Assembly (NCBI GenBank): GCA_009775225.1
Contig: VSPE01000025.1
Location: 1 to 31,319, forward strand
Direction: 5' to 3'
Source: Muribaculaceae bacterium
GTDB taxonomy: Bacteria > Bacteroidota > Bacteroidia > Bacteroidales > Muribaculaceae
DNA: 31,319 bases
The position numbers were made by a program, and so were the translations under genes. The notes under the pieces are model-generated. The model did not search any database. It was not told where the DNA came from and worked only from the letters and a program-made list of their open reading frames with translations. Positions 16,388 through 23,740 of this stretch are shown here, in pieces (the stretch's first letter is position 1; the number at the start of each line of letters is the position of its first letter).

Positions 16388-16431
16388 AAAAAAAATATGT
16401 CAGGGCGGGTTTAAGAACGCGCTCTGACATA
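16388..16431 (-). terminator. Intrinsic terminator of the flavodoxin gene
   Basis: TATGTCAGGGCG (16396-16407) and CGCTCTGACATA (16420-16431) form a 12-bp stem with one G-U pair and a 12-nt loop. On the minus strand the stem is followed at once by eight T (16388-16395). This is a textbook intrinsic terminator, 22 bases after the flavodoxin stop. Confidence 0.88.
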
Positions 16432-16453
16432 GCTTTTAAGATTTCTTAAAGAA

Positions 16454-16957
16454 TTACATCTGCTTCTTGAGTTCGTCGGCCCAAAGGCTGAGTCGCTGCG
16501 GAGTAAGCTCGGGGTGGTTCACCTCATCGAGCACCATGCCACGCATCATACCGCCCGGGGCCGAAGCTTCGGAGTGGTCGTAGCTGTAGCCTTCGGCGGG
16601 GAACTCGCCGATAAGCGTTGCTCCCAAGGGCTGTATTCGGTCGTAGAGTATTCCCACGGCGTTGCAGAAAGTGTCGCTCATAGTTTCATCGCCGCATCCG
16701 AATACGGCGAATTTCTTGCCTGAGAGGTCGAGACTCTGTGCGCCGTCGATAAAATCGTACCAGTCGTCTTCGAGCTCGCCGTTTCCCCACGTCGAGGAGC
16801 CAAGCAGGAGTACGTCGTAGTCGCCCATTACATGCGGAGCCGTTGCAGCCACATCGTGTATATCCTTGTCGGGAACAGAAAGAAGCTTAGCAATACGGCG
16901 CGCTACATCGGCGGTGGTGCCGGTGGCCGAGCCATAGAATATTCCAATTTTATTCAT
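16454..16957 (-). CDS. fldA: Flavodoxin (long-chain)
   Basis: A 167-aa FMN-binding electron carrier, able to replace ferredoxin under iron limitation. The phosphate loop GSATGTTADVA is at residues 9-19. The segments LGSSTWGNGE (about 52-61) and VFGCGDETMSDTFCNAVG (about 85-102) contribute the isoalloxazine-binding loops. The stretch after about residue 115 corresponds to the long-chain insertion. The gene is a separate unit with a strong terminator and a short AT-rich upstream region in which I saw no convincing TAnnTTTG element. A ferredoxin gene lies 3 kb away in the same orientation. Confidence 0.95.
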   Translation of the reverse strand: MNKIGIFYGSATGTTADVARRIAKLLSVPDKDIHDVAATAPHVMGDYDVLLLGSSTWGNGELEDDWYDFIDGAQSLDLSGKKFAVFGCGDETMSDTFCNAVGILYDRIQPLGATLIGEFPAEGYSYDHSEASAPGGMMRGMVLDEVNHPELTPQRLSLWADELKKQM

Positions 16958-17116
16958 ACTTAATTTATTTATTGTTCTGAATATAAAACAACAGCGGGCA
17001 ATCTAAGTTCAAGAGTCCGGCCCTATGTTTTTAACTTTTGTTTCAGAACAGGCTGGGGCGGCACTGTGTTAGAAATGAAAACAGCAACGTTTACAACTAC
17101 TTAAAAAATTATAGTT

Positions 17117-17959
17117 ATGGCAATGAAAGACCAAAATCCGGCAAGACAGGACGGCAGCAAGCGTCTTGGAAGCCATCCGCGCCAGGAACGCCTTGAAGCA
17201 CATCAGGAGGCTCAACGGCTGTGCGCACACGACGACACCAACGACGAGGTTGTACCGGCAGTAACCGCCGATGTAGACGAAACTCCGGGCTTTGTAAAAT
17301 ACGGGGCAGCAATTCTTCTTGGCCTGGCCTTCGGTGTGGGATGCTATATATGGGTGGACGGCGGTGTGCCCTCGGCGCCACAGAACCCGGGGCGACAGCT
17401 CAGGATAGCGCCTACCGAATATTATTTCACCAACGCCGGTACTTATAACAAGCCCGGCACACAAGGGGTATTACCCGACCCGTTCCGCTCTCCATTCGAG
17501 CCGACTCTCGACTATGAGGATGCCGGTGTGAGCGTATCCACCGCCACCAAAGACGTAGAAGTACATGCTTTGGCCTCGGCCGACGCAAGGGCCGCCGCCA
17601 CGACAAGCACCACTCACGAGGCCACCCCTACCGTTGTGGCAGTAACGGACGACCCTATTGTATATCTGTTTGAATACGATTCAAGCGAGGTGCCCGAGAA
17701 CAGGGCTTTGACAAGCATTGCCGACAAAGCCAAGAAAAAAGGGCTCACTCTCGAGGTACGCGCCTATACCGACGAACACGGACGCGCGGCTTACAACCGC
17801 CGCCTCAGCGAACGTCGCGCCAATGCCGTAGGCAAGTATCTCGTAGCTCACGGCGTACCGGCGTCGAAAGTAAAGGTTCACGGAATGGGCCCGACACACA
17901 AATACGCCAACGATGCGCAAGACCGCCGTGCCGAAGTGTCGGTTATCAGCAATCAGTGA
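17117..17959 (+). CDS. Single-pass membrane protein with C-terminal OmpA peptidoglycan-binding domain
   Basis: A 280-aa protein with an unusual layout. A hydrophilic N-terminus (about 1-56, rich in Arg, His and Gln) precedes a single hydrophobic segment (about 58-76). A Thr/Ala-rich linker follows, and then an OmpA-like domain (about 175-280). The domain has the core pattern YTDEHGRAAYNRRLSERRA, including the Asp and Arg that bind diaminopimelate in OmpA proteins, and ends with DRRAEVSV. There is no signal peptidase site, so the topology should be N-in with the OmpA domain in the periplasm, like MotB but without a MotA neighbour. The stop overlaps that of the convergent glycosyltransferase by 7 bases. 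Role unknown; a wall tether is plausible. Confidence 0.82.
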   Translation: MAMKDQNPARQDGSKRLGSHPRQERLEAHQEAQRLCAHDDTNDEVVPAVTADVDETPGFVKYGAAILLGLAFGVGCYIWVDGGVPSAPQNPGRQLRIAPTEYYFTNAGTYNKPGTQGVLPDPFRSPFEPTLDYEDAGVSVSTATKDVEVHALASADARAAATTSTTHEATPTVVAVTDDPIVYLFEYDSSEVPENRALTSIADKAKKKGLTLEVRAYTDEHGRAAYNRRLSERRANAVGKYLVAHGVPASKVKVHGMGPTHKYANDAQDRRAEVSVISNQ

Positions 17960-19059
17960 GCACTCTCAGAGCACACTTTTTCGTAAACACCAACGGTCTG
18001 AACTGCGATTTTATCCCAGTCGTAGGCCGACAAGTCATAGGAGCGCGGAGTCCCGCGCTCTTTTGTCTTGCGCACCATTTCGCGTGCGAGGGCGTCGGTA
18101 TCGCCGGTCGGGAAAAAGTCGGATGGCGCGAGCACTGGAATGCGGTTTGCAGGGATGTCGCTGACGAGCACATCGAGGTCGTAGCTCATAGCCTCAAGCA
18201 ATGCTATCGGGAGGCCTTCGTGGTATGAAGGCATCACGAAAAGGGATGCGTTCGACATGAGCTGATTGAGCGGTTCGCCTTTGATAAACCCGGTGAGGAC
18301 TACACCGGCCTCACGAGCCTGCCGCTTGAGCGCTCGCGAATATTCGTCTTCGTGGTCGCTGTCGCCTGCAATAACAAGGCTACATTCGCTTCCGAGGCCC
18401 GACTTGCAGTATGCCTCGATGAGGTCGTGAAAGCCTTTTTCTTTTACAAAGCGCCCGATAGCCACTATGTAGGGGCGGTCGGCAATGCCCCACTTCCCGA
18501 GCCATGAGCGCGAGGCGGATTTCACGGGGCGCACCACACCGTTGTATATAAGGTCGGTATCGGTACGGCCATATCGTGTGGCGAGGATGTCGGCAATTAC
18601 AGTGGATATAACGATGACTCGATTTGCGAAACGGGTACCGAAGCGTTCGCCGGCCTTCAGAACGGCTTTCGCCATGCGCCCCCACTTCTGGCGGTCGTAG
18701 TCCGGCCCATGGTTTGTGACAACCACTTTCATGCCCAACAGACGCGCGAAAGGCACCATCAGCGAGGGGCCTATTGCATGCACGTGCAGTATGTCGGGCT
18801 TCAGAGTCCGTGCCTTGATTACGGCGAGGAATGTGTGGATAATGGCTTCGACACTCTTGCGGCGGGGGGCATATACATCGATGAGCTTCACGCCCTTGTA
18901 TTCGGCAATGCGGTTTTCAGGCTCGATATACGACGAGCGCCTGATTACTGTGACGTCGTGCCCCATCGAAGCAATACGCGGGAATAGCTCCTCGCAGTGG
19001 GTCTCCACACCGCCGAGTATGCCCGGGATACCCCTTGTGCCTGTTACCACTATCTTCAT
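17953..19059 (-). CDS. Glycosyltransferase family 4 (DUF1972-like N-terminus)
   Basis: A 368-aa GT-B fold glycosyltransferase that would transfer a sugar from an activated donor onto a glycan chain at the cytosolic membrane face. The N-terminus VTGTRGIPGILGGVETHCEEL resembles the DUF1972/rhamnosyltransferase-type GT4 proteins. The donor-binding half starts near 195 with YIVAIGRFVKEKGF. The EX7E motif is at E281-E289 (EGLPIALLE). It follows the radical SAM gene by 7 bases, so the two are co-transcribed. Its 3' end overlaps the OmpA-domain gene on the opposite strand by 7 bases. The sugar specificity cannot be read from the sequence. Confidence 0.9.
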   Translation of the reverse strand: MKIVVTGTRGIPGILGGVETHCEELFPRIASMGHDVTVIRRSSYIEPENRIAEYKGVKLIDVYAPRRKSVEAIIHTFLAVIKARTLKPDILHVHAIGPSLMVPFARLLGMKVVVTNHGPDYDRQKWGRMAKAVLKAGERFGTRFANRVIVISTVIADILATRYGRTDTDLIYNGVVRPVKSASRSWLGKWGIADRPYIVAIGRFVKEKGFHDLIEAYCKSGLGSECSLVIAGDSDHEDEYSRALKRQAREAGVVLTGFIKGEPLNQLMSNASLFVMPSYHEGLPIALLEAMSYDLDVLVSDIPANRIPVLAPSDFFPTGDTDALAREMVRKTKERGTPRSYDLSAYDWDKIAVQTVGVYEKVCSESAH

Positions 19060-19066
19060 GTCGCTA

Positions 19067-20125
19067 TCAGAATTTATCGCGTAAATCGCCCTGACAGGGG
19101 TCCTGTCCTACGTCGTACCAGGTCTTGTCGAGGCAAGGCTTGAGGCCGCGCATAGAGCGCAGCTTGTTCTTGAGCGCCCAACGCAGAGGGTGCTTGATAT
19201 ATTTATGCATCACAGGAGAGGCAGTGCCTACCATCCAGCAGTTCTTGGGGCAGCGACGCACCATTGCGCGCACTTTTTCAGCCTGTTCTGAAGTCCAGAT
19301 TGTCATGAAATCGGCCTTATGAATATTTCCCATCGACTCTTTCCAATAGCGTTCTTCCATGCCGTTGCAGGGGAAAACCTCACCCCAAGGGTCGATAAAA
19401 AAATTGGTAGTACCGGCTTCGCAAGGGAGCATGCGTCTGCCACCCTCGATATAGTTGATAAGGCCCATATTGAAGAAGGCTCTGAACCACGATTTGGGGT
19501 GCTTTTCCTTGAGCTGCCAGTTAATGAGCTGCTCGAAGTCGCCACAAACCTCGCTGCGGTTGGTGATTACATTGTCTTCCTTGTGGAAGTAATAGGAGTT
19601 ATGGAATGACGCGGTAGCAAACTCCATACCCAGCGATTTCGACAGCTGATAGAGCGACAGCATGTCTTTTGAGTTGTGGTTAGATACGGTGCATCCGAAG
19701 CCTATGTCTTTAACGCCCATATCCTTGAGGCGCAGCAGTGTGCGGAGGCCACGGTCGAAACCGCCCTCACGGCCGCGCAACTCATCGTTCTTGCGGCTGA
19801 GGCCTTCGATAGAAATGCGTATGCCGATGTTTGGAAAGCGCCGAGCAAGCTCGATTACACGGTCTTCGAAATAGCCCGAAGTGGATATGACGATACGGTC
19901 GGTGTGCTTGTAGCACTCTTCCACTATTTCTGCAATATCCTCTCTTACAAACGGTTCTCCGCCGGTAAGGTTTATAAATTTAAGCTTCGGAAGCGAACGC
20001 AAGTCCTCCGCCTTGATTTCTTCTTTTTTATCCGTAGGGTTCTGCCAGATATTGCACATCTGACAACGCATAGGGCAGCGGTAAGTAAGTATTATAGAAG
20101 CGTCGGTTGGAGTCTGCACTTTCAT
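19067..20125 (-). CDS. Radical SAM protein with auxiliary-cluster (SPASM/Twitch-like) C-terminus
   Basis: A 352-aa radical S-adenosylmethionine enzyme. The SAM-cluster motif CPMRCQMC gives C17, C21 and C24 (CxxxCxxC). LTGGEP (53-58) binds the SAM amino group. The C-terminus has four further cysteines, C235, C253, C292 and C296, in a context (CEAGTTNFFIDPWGEVFPC) typical of SPASM/Twitch auxiliary [4Fe-4S] clusters. Substrate unknown. Its position between glycosyltransferases suggests a role in sugar or lipid-carrier modification, but no peptide precursor gene was seen nearby. The open frame reaches a TTG at 20182, but the first ATG is at 20125 and opens MKVQTPTDASI, directly before the catalytic domain. 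A candidate promoter lies upstream. Confidence 0.88.
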   Translation of the reverse strand: MKVQTPTDASIILTYRCPMRCQMCNIWQNPTDKKEEIKAEDLRSLPKLKFINLTGGEPFVREDIAEIVEECYKHTDRIVISTSGYFEDRVIELARRFPNIGIRISIEGLSRKNDELRGREGGFDRGLRTLLRLKDMGVKDIGFGCTVSNHNSKDMLSLYQLSKSLGMEFATASFHNSYYFHKEDNVITNRSEVCGDFEQLINWQLKEKHPKSWFRAFFNMGLINYIEGGRRMLPCEAGTTNFFIDPWGEVFPCNGMEERYWKESMGNIHKADFMTIWTSEQAEKVRAMVRRCPKNCWMVGTASPVMHKYIKHPLRWALKNKLRSMRGLKPCLDKTWYDVGQDPCQGDLRDKF

Positions 20126-20179
20126 GTCGTAATGGTTGATTTGCTTTGGGTTGTGCGCATTGACATGCGTAGAGAGACC

Positions 20180-20213
20180 CAAGATTATATGTTTTATAAC
20201 GTAAAATTACAAA
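20180..20213 (-). promoter_or_regulatory. Candidate promoter for the radical SAM/GT4 pair
   Basis: On the minus strand, TTTG (20210-20213) is followed after 22 bases by TAATCTTG (20180-20187), one mismatch to TAnnTTTG. It lies in the 119-base gap behind the acyltransferase gene and would give a leader of about 45 nt. Spacing is at the long end. Confidence 0.4.
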
Positions 20214-20244
20214 TAATATTTTGAATGAAGCCAAAAGGCCGCAA

Positions 20245-21261
20245 TTATTGTCCGAACGCAACACGTAATACGCGAAAACGTGCCACTATCCACTTGTATA
20301 CAAATACAGGGCCAACGATACCGACCGCCACAACCACAAAAGCAAGCAAGGCGAAAGCCGGGCCGTCGAGACGCTCAAACAATGGAACCCGCAGCAGCAG
20401 CGCTTTTGCAACACCCTCGAATGTGGTATGAAACAGATAGATAAAGTAGGAATACGGAGCAAGGTAAAGCAGCGAGGCCTTTATGCGGTTGGGCCTACCG
20501 TGGTCTGTCAAGACCGACAATGCCATCATGGCTGCAATGCCTACATAAGGCAGAACCGCTCGGAGCACCACACTATTCTGCCAACAGGCTATGAACATCC
20601 ATTCCAAAACTGCAAAAAGCACAAACACAGAGACACACAATACTGTTCCTCTGCAATTTAAGCGTGGGTTGGCAATAAGTTTAGCAGAATCCGAGACTAC
20701 CGCTCCCAGCATGAAATACACAAACATTTCTCTTGCCTGGTTTATGCAGAAGAGACGAGTGAGGACGTATGGCTCATAGGCAAGTACCACACCGACAGCG
20801 AGTAGCCACAGGCGTGCACGTTTTCCTCTGAAAAGCCCGGCAACAACAAACATCCACATCAAGGCCCATATAAACCACAGGAAATAACCTGCCGACGGTT
20901 CCCAAAACATCTGTAAAAACGCCATAGGCGTGACAGGGTTGTCAATAGCGGCAACATCGGTTCCACGCTCGGTCAGGAGCTTAAAGCATATTATAAGCAC
21001 CGACGCCGTCAGATATGGCAGCATCAGCCTCTGAGCCTTGTGCTGCAAAAACCTACGATATGGCATAGGCCGCTCTGTATAGGCAAACAGAAATCCACTC
21101 GCAAAGAAAAACAAAGGCATGTGGAAGGTGTATATCACCGTGCGCACATCCACCCACCACTGAGGCGAACCCGCTGGTATGAAATGGCCTATCACAACCA
21201 AAACAATGGCTATGGTCTTGGCAATGTCGATGAAATAGATGCGTTGAAATCTCTGTGTCAT
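20245..21261 (-). CDS. Acyltransferase family 3 membrane protein (fucose 4-O-acetylase-like)
   Basis: A 338-aa integral membrane O-acyltransferase with about ten hydrophobic segments. The N-terminus IDIAKTIAIVLVVIGHF contains the family's conserved His (H26) and resembles COG3594/fucose 4-O-acetylase proteins. YTFHMPLFFFASGFLFAY (about 44-61) matches the second family motif. Such proteins move acetyl or other acyl groups across or onto surface sugars. Its ATG overlaps the stop of the preceding unknown gene by four bases (ATGA), so translation is coupled. The partner genes (SGNH lipoprotein, glycosyltransferases) support action on an envelope glycan. Confidence 0.92.
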   Translation of the reverse strand: MTQRFQRIYFIDIAKTIAIVLVVIGHFIPAGSPQWWVDVRTVIYTFHMPLFFFASGFLFAYTERPMPYRRFLQHKAQRLMLPYLTASVLIICFKLLTERGTDVAAIDNPVTPMAFLQMFWEPSAGYFLWFIWALMWMFVVAGLFRGKRARLWLLAVGVVLAYEPYVLTRLFCINQAREMFVYFMLGAVVSDSAKLIANPRLNCRGTVLCVSVFVLFAVLEWMFIACWQNSVVLRAVLPYVGIAAMMALSVLTDHGRPNRIKASLLYLAPYSYFIYLFHTTFEGVAKALLLRVPLFERLDGPAFALLAFVVVAVGIVGPVFVYKWIVARFRVLRVAFGQ

Positions 21262-21896
21262 TGATTTAGCGAGAATGTATATGAGAACGACATGAGCATG
21301 CGCAGCTTGCGGGAGCGGTTACGCGGGTCTACCGGAACCGACAGCTCGGGCACGACAGACAGGCCGCCTATATGTACATCAACTCCGGCACGCACTGCCT
21401 TCTCGCTCTCGCGGAACTCAGGGATTGTGGTGTAAGAAGCCCGCAGGCTCACAGGCTTGCAGAGCCTTACGGCGAGGCCCGCGGCGAAGCAAGTGTTGTA
21501 GCGGAAGCCCGAGTCGTAGAGCGGATTGAGTGTTCCGAATATGCATACGGGGCCGGGAGGCAGTATGCGACACGACACAAGAGCGCCCGCACTGTAGTAG
21601 TTGCCGCACCATGTGCGGCCATAGAAGGCGTTAATATCGAAGTCGGCGTATGGCACGGCGAGCTTGCCTCCGGCATAAAGGCGCCAATACTGGTATATGA
21701 AGTCGTAGGAGTAGACACTGTGCTCCGCCCGCAGATATGTGTGGCTGTCGAATGTTACGTCGGCAAAGATATAACGTGTATCGCGGATGCCGGCCGCCAT
21801 ATCCCATTTACCAGCCGCACGGGCAGTGATACCTATGCCGAAAATAACAGCCACGGCGAACATGAACCGCAGCGATATCAGAAAATTCTTTTCCAT
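21258..21896 (-). CDS. Exported cysteine-containing protein, possible outer-membrane barrel, unknown function
   Basis: I do not recognise this 212-aa protein. It has a signal peptide (hydrophobic 11-25, cleavage near ARA-AG). The mature part has alternating hydrophobic and polar residues and many Tyr and Phe, suggesting about eight beta-strands, and ends in MSFSYTFSLNQ, like a small outer-membrane barrel. Five cysteines (C97, C109, C118, C136, C146) lie in the central part, unusual for an outer-membrane barrel. It overlaps the SGNH lipoprotein gene by 19 bases upstream and the acyltransferase gene by four bases downstream, so it is made together with both. A role in presenting or sensing the modified glycan would be speculation. 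Confidence 0.7.
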   Translation of the reverse strand: MEKNFLISLRFMFAVAVIFGIGITARAAGKWDMAAGIRDTRYIFADVTFDSHTYLRAEHSVYSYDFIYQYWRLYAGGKLAVPYADFDINAFYGRTWCGNYYSAGALVSCRILPPGPVCIFGTLNPLYDSGFRYNTCFAAGLAVRLCKPVSLRASYTTIPEFRESEKAVRAGVDVHIGGLSVVPELSVPVDPRNRSRKLRMLMSFSYTFSLNQ

Positions 21897-22486
21897 AAGG
21901 CGTCTGAAAGAATTTGATAACCGTATACGTTGACATGCAGGCCGTCGGGGTACAGTTCGGGATTAGGTAGATGCGCATCGCCAAGGCGAAAGCGGTCGTA
22001 AACATCCATGTACTCTACCCTACACCCGAAGTCATCGAGCCTGCGCCTGATTTCGTCGTTGAAAGATTTAATAGCCTCCTGAGAGCCTTCAGGGTCGCCT
22101 GTAAAATCGCGCGGGAGCACCGGGTAAAGATATAGAGTTGCCACTCCTAGCGATTTCACGGCATCGATATAGCGCGCAGCATACTCCTCGGGGGAGTATG
22201 CGAGCATCTGCCACAGGTCGTTGGTTCCGAGCAGGAGTACCACATCCTCGCCTGCAAGCGTGGAACCGAACTCTCCGAGATAAGCTATACCTGCGCCCGC
22301 ACGCCCGTGGTTTACAAAATGGAGCGAGGGGCAGATGCTTGCCACATCCCAGAATTCGACCAGAGAGTCGCCTACAAAATGGAGACGAGGCTCGGGCTTG
22401 TCGTCGCACGAAGCGGCGGCAACAACTATGGCAAGCAGGAACAAAAGACGGCGCAGCAATTTCATATAAAACGTGGCAAAACTCAT
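21878..22486 (-). CDS. SGNH/GDSL hydrolase lipoprotein
   Basis: A 202-aa SGNH esterase, probably lipid-anchored. Catalytic blocks are present: GDS with nucleophile S41, the block II Gly in NHGRAGAG (60-66), GTND with N89, and DGLH with D181 and H184. The signal peptide ends in AAASC with C27 followed by Asp-Asp, as in surface-exported Bacteroidetes lipoproteins. The ATG at 22486 overlaps the upstream glycosyltransferase stop (ATGA). The internal ATG at 22465 gives a tidier signal peptide (MKLLRRLLFLLA), so either start is possible. With the acyltransferase two genes downstream, it may remove or transfer O-acyl groups on a glycan. Confidence 0.88.
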   Translation of the reverse strand: MSFATFYMKLLRRLLFLLAIVVAAASCDDKPEPRLHFVGDSLVEFWDVASICPSLHFVNHGRAGAGIAYLGEFGSTLAGEDVVLLLGTNDLWQMLAYSPEEYAARYIDAVKSLGVATLYLYPVLPRDFTGDPEGSQEAIKSFNDEIRRRLDDFGCRVEYMDVYDRFRLGDAHLPNPELYPDGLHVNVYGYQILSDALWKRIF

Positions 22487-23718
22487 CTGGCATCCATGAC
22501 ACGGCCGAAGAAGGCAATCAAGGCTTCGTAATATGCTTCGCGGCTGAAGTTGGTCTTAGCGAAAGCGAGAGCTGCGCTCTGCATGGCCAGGTAAGCGTCG
22601 GCATCGAGAGCCTCGGCCTTGTCGACTGCCGAGACGAGCGACTGCGCGCTGCCGTTGTCGAACTGAAAGCCAGTCTTGCCTTCAGCCACAATCTCGGGGA
22701 TGCCGCCAATGCGTGCGCCTATTACCGGCGTGGAAGCTGAGTAAGCCTCTATAATGGTGAGCGGATTGTTCTCGTACCACTCCGAGGGCACCATCACAAA
22801 GCGTGCACCGCGAACGAGGTCTTCGAGCGGCTTCCCGGTACGATAGCCTACAAACTCTATATTCGAGAGGCCCCGCTCCGCGACGAACTCTTTCAGGCGC
22901 TCTTCTTCAGGCCCGGTGCCCACAAGTTTGAGATGCAGATGCGGACGGTCGGCAAAGGCTTTTATAAGAGTCTGCACACCTTTCTCGGCCGACAGACGCC
23001 CGAAGTAGAGATAATATTTCGGAGCGGAGCACTCTGTCACTTCTCTGTCGACGGCCTTGGAGAAATTATATATCCTGGCCTCGGGGAGACTTGCCAGTTC
23101 GGGCCTGTAGCGCAGGTGAATGTCGCGTGCAAAATCGCTTACATAGAGCATGCCCGCCAGGTTCTTCTCAAGCGGAAAGAATGCGTTGCGGAAATACTGC
23201 TCGGCCGCCATCATGGCGCTCAGCCCCTTGCTACCTCGACAGCATGTGTTGGCTACGCACTTGTAGAACCGGTGGCCGCGGCACTGCTCGCACACACGGC
23301 CGCTGCCGTCGCGGAGCACATACGCGGGGCATATAACACGATAGTCGTGCACGGTGAGTACGGCGGGTATGCCGTGACGCCGAAGCACACCGAGTACCGA
23401 AGGTGTCAGCTGCCCCCATATAAGGTGTATCTGGGCTATGTCGGGGCGCTCTTTCTCAATGAGTCGCTCCAGATTGCGGGCGGCTTCGAAATGATAGAAA
23501 TAGTTTATGATGTTCTTAACCGAGCGCAGTTTGCCTGTGCGTGTCTCTTTCGACTGAGGAAAGAAGTCACTGTTTTCATCAGGCAAGTTCTCCGGCCAGC
23601 GCAAGGTGAAATGCATCACCTCGTGGCCATGCTCGCGCAGGAGGTCGGCAGTGTTGAACATCACCGTCTCGGACCCGCCTTTGCGGTAGTTGAATGCGTT
23701 GACAAGAAGTACTTTCAT
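22483..23718 (-). CDS. Glycosyltransferase family 4 with cysteine-rich insertion
   Basis: A 411-aa GT-B glycosyltransferase of family 4. The N-terminus MKVLLVNAFNYRKGGSE is the usual acceptor-domain start with the glycine-rich loop. An insertion near 130-160 carries Cys130, 143, 146, 154, 159 and 160, a pattern seen in a subgroup of GT4 enzymes and possibly metal-binding. The donor domain follows YYLYFGRLSAEKG, with the EX7E motif in ENNPLTIIE. The open frame begins at a TTG at 23730, but the ATG at 23718 fits the family start. It lies 22 bases after rodA, which suggests it is read from the rod-complex operon, and its stop overlaps the SGNH gene start. Confidence 0.92.
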   Translation of the reverse strand: MKVLLVNAFNYRKGGSETVMFNTADLLREHGHEVMHFTLRWPENLPDENSDFFPQSKETRTGKLRSVKNIINYFYHFEAARNLERLIEKERPDIAQIHLIWGQLTPSVLGVLRRHGIPAVLTVHDYRVICPAYVLRDGSGRVCEQCRGHRFYKCVANTCCRGSKGLSAMMAAEQYFRNAFFPLEKNLAGMLYVSDFARDIHLRYRPELASLPEARIYNFSKAVDREVTECSAPKYYLYFGRLSAEKGVQTLIKAFADRPHLHLKLVGTGPEEERLKEFVAERGLSNIEFVGYRTGKPLEDLVRGARFVMVPSEWYENNPLTIIEAYSASTPVIGARIGGIPEIVAEGKTGFQFDNGSAQSLVSAVDKAEALDADAYLAMQSAALAFAKTNFSREAYYEALIAFFGRVMDAR

Positions 23719-23740
23719 GGTATATAACAATGGTTAGAGG

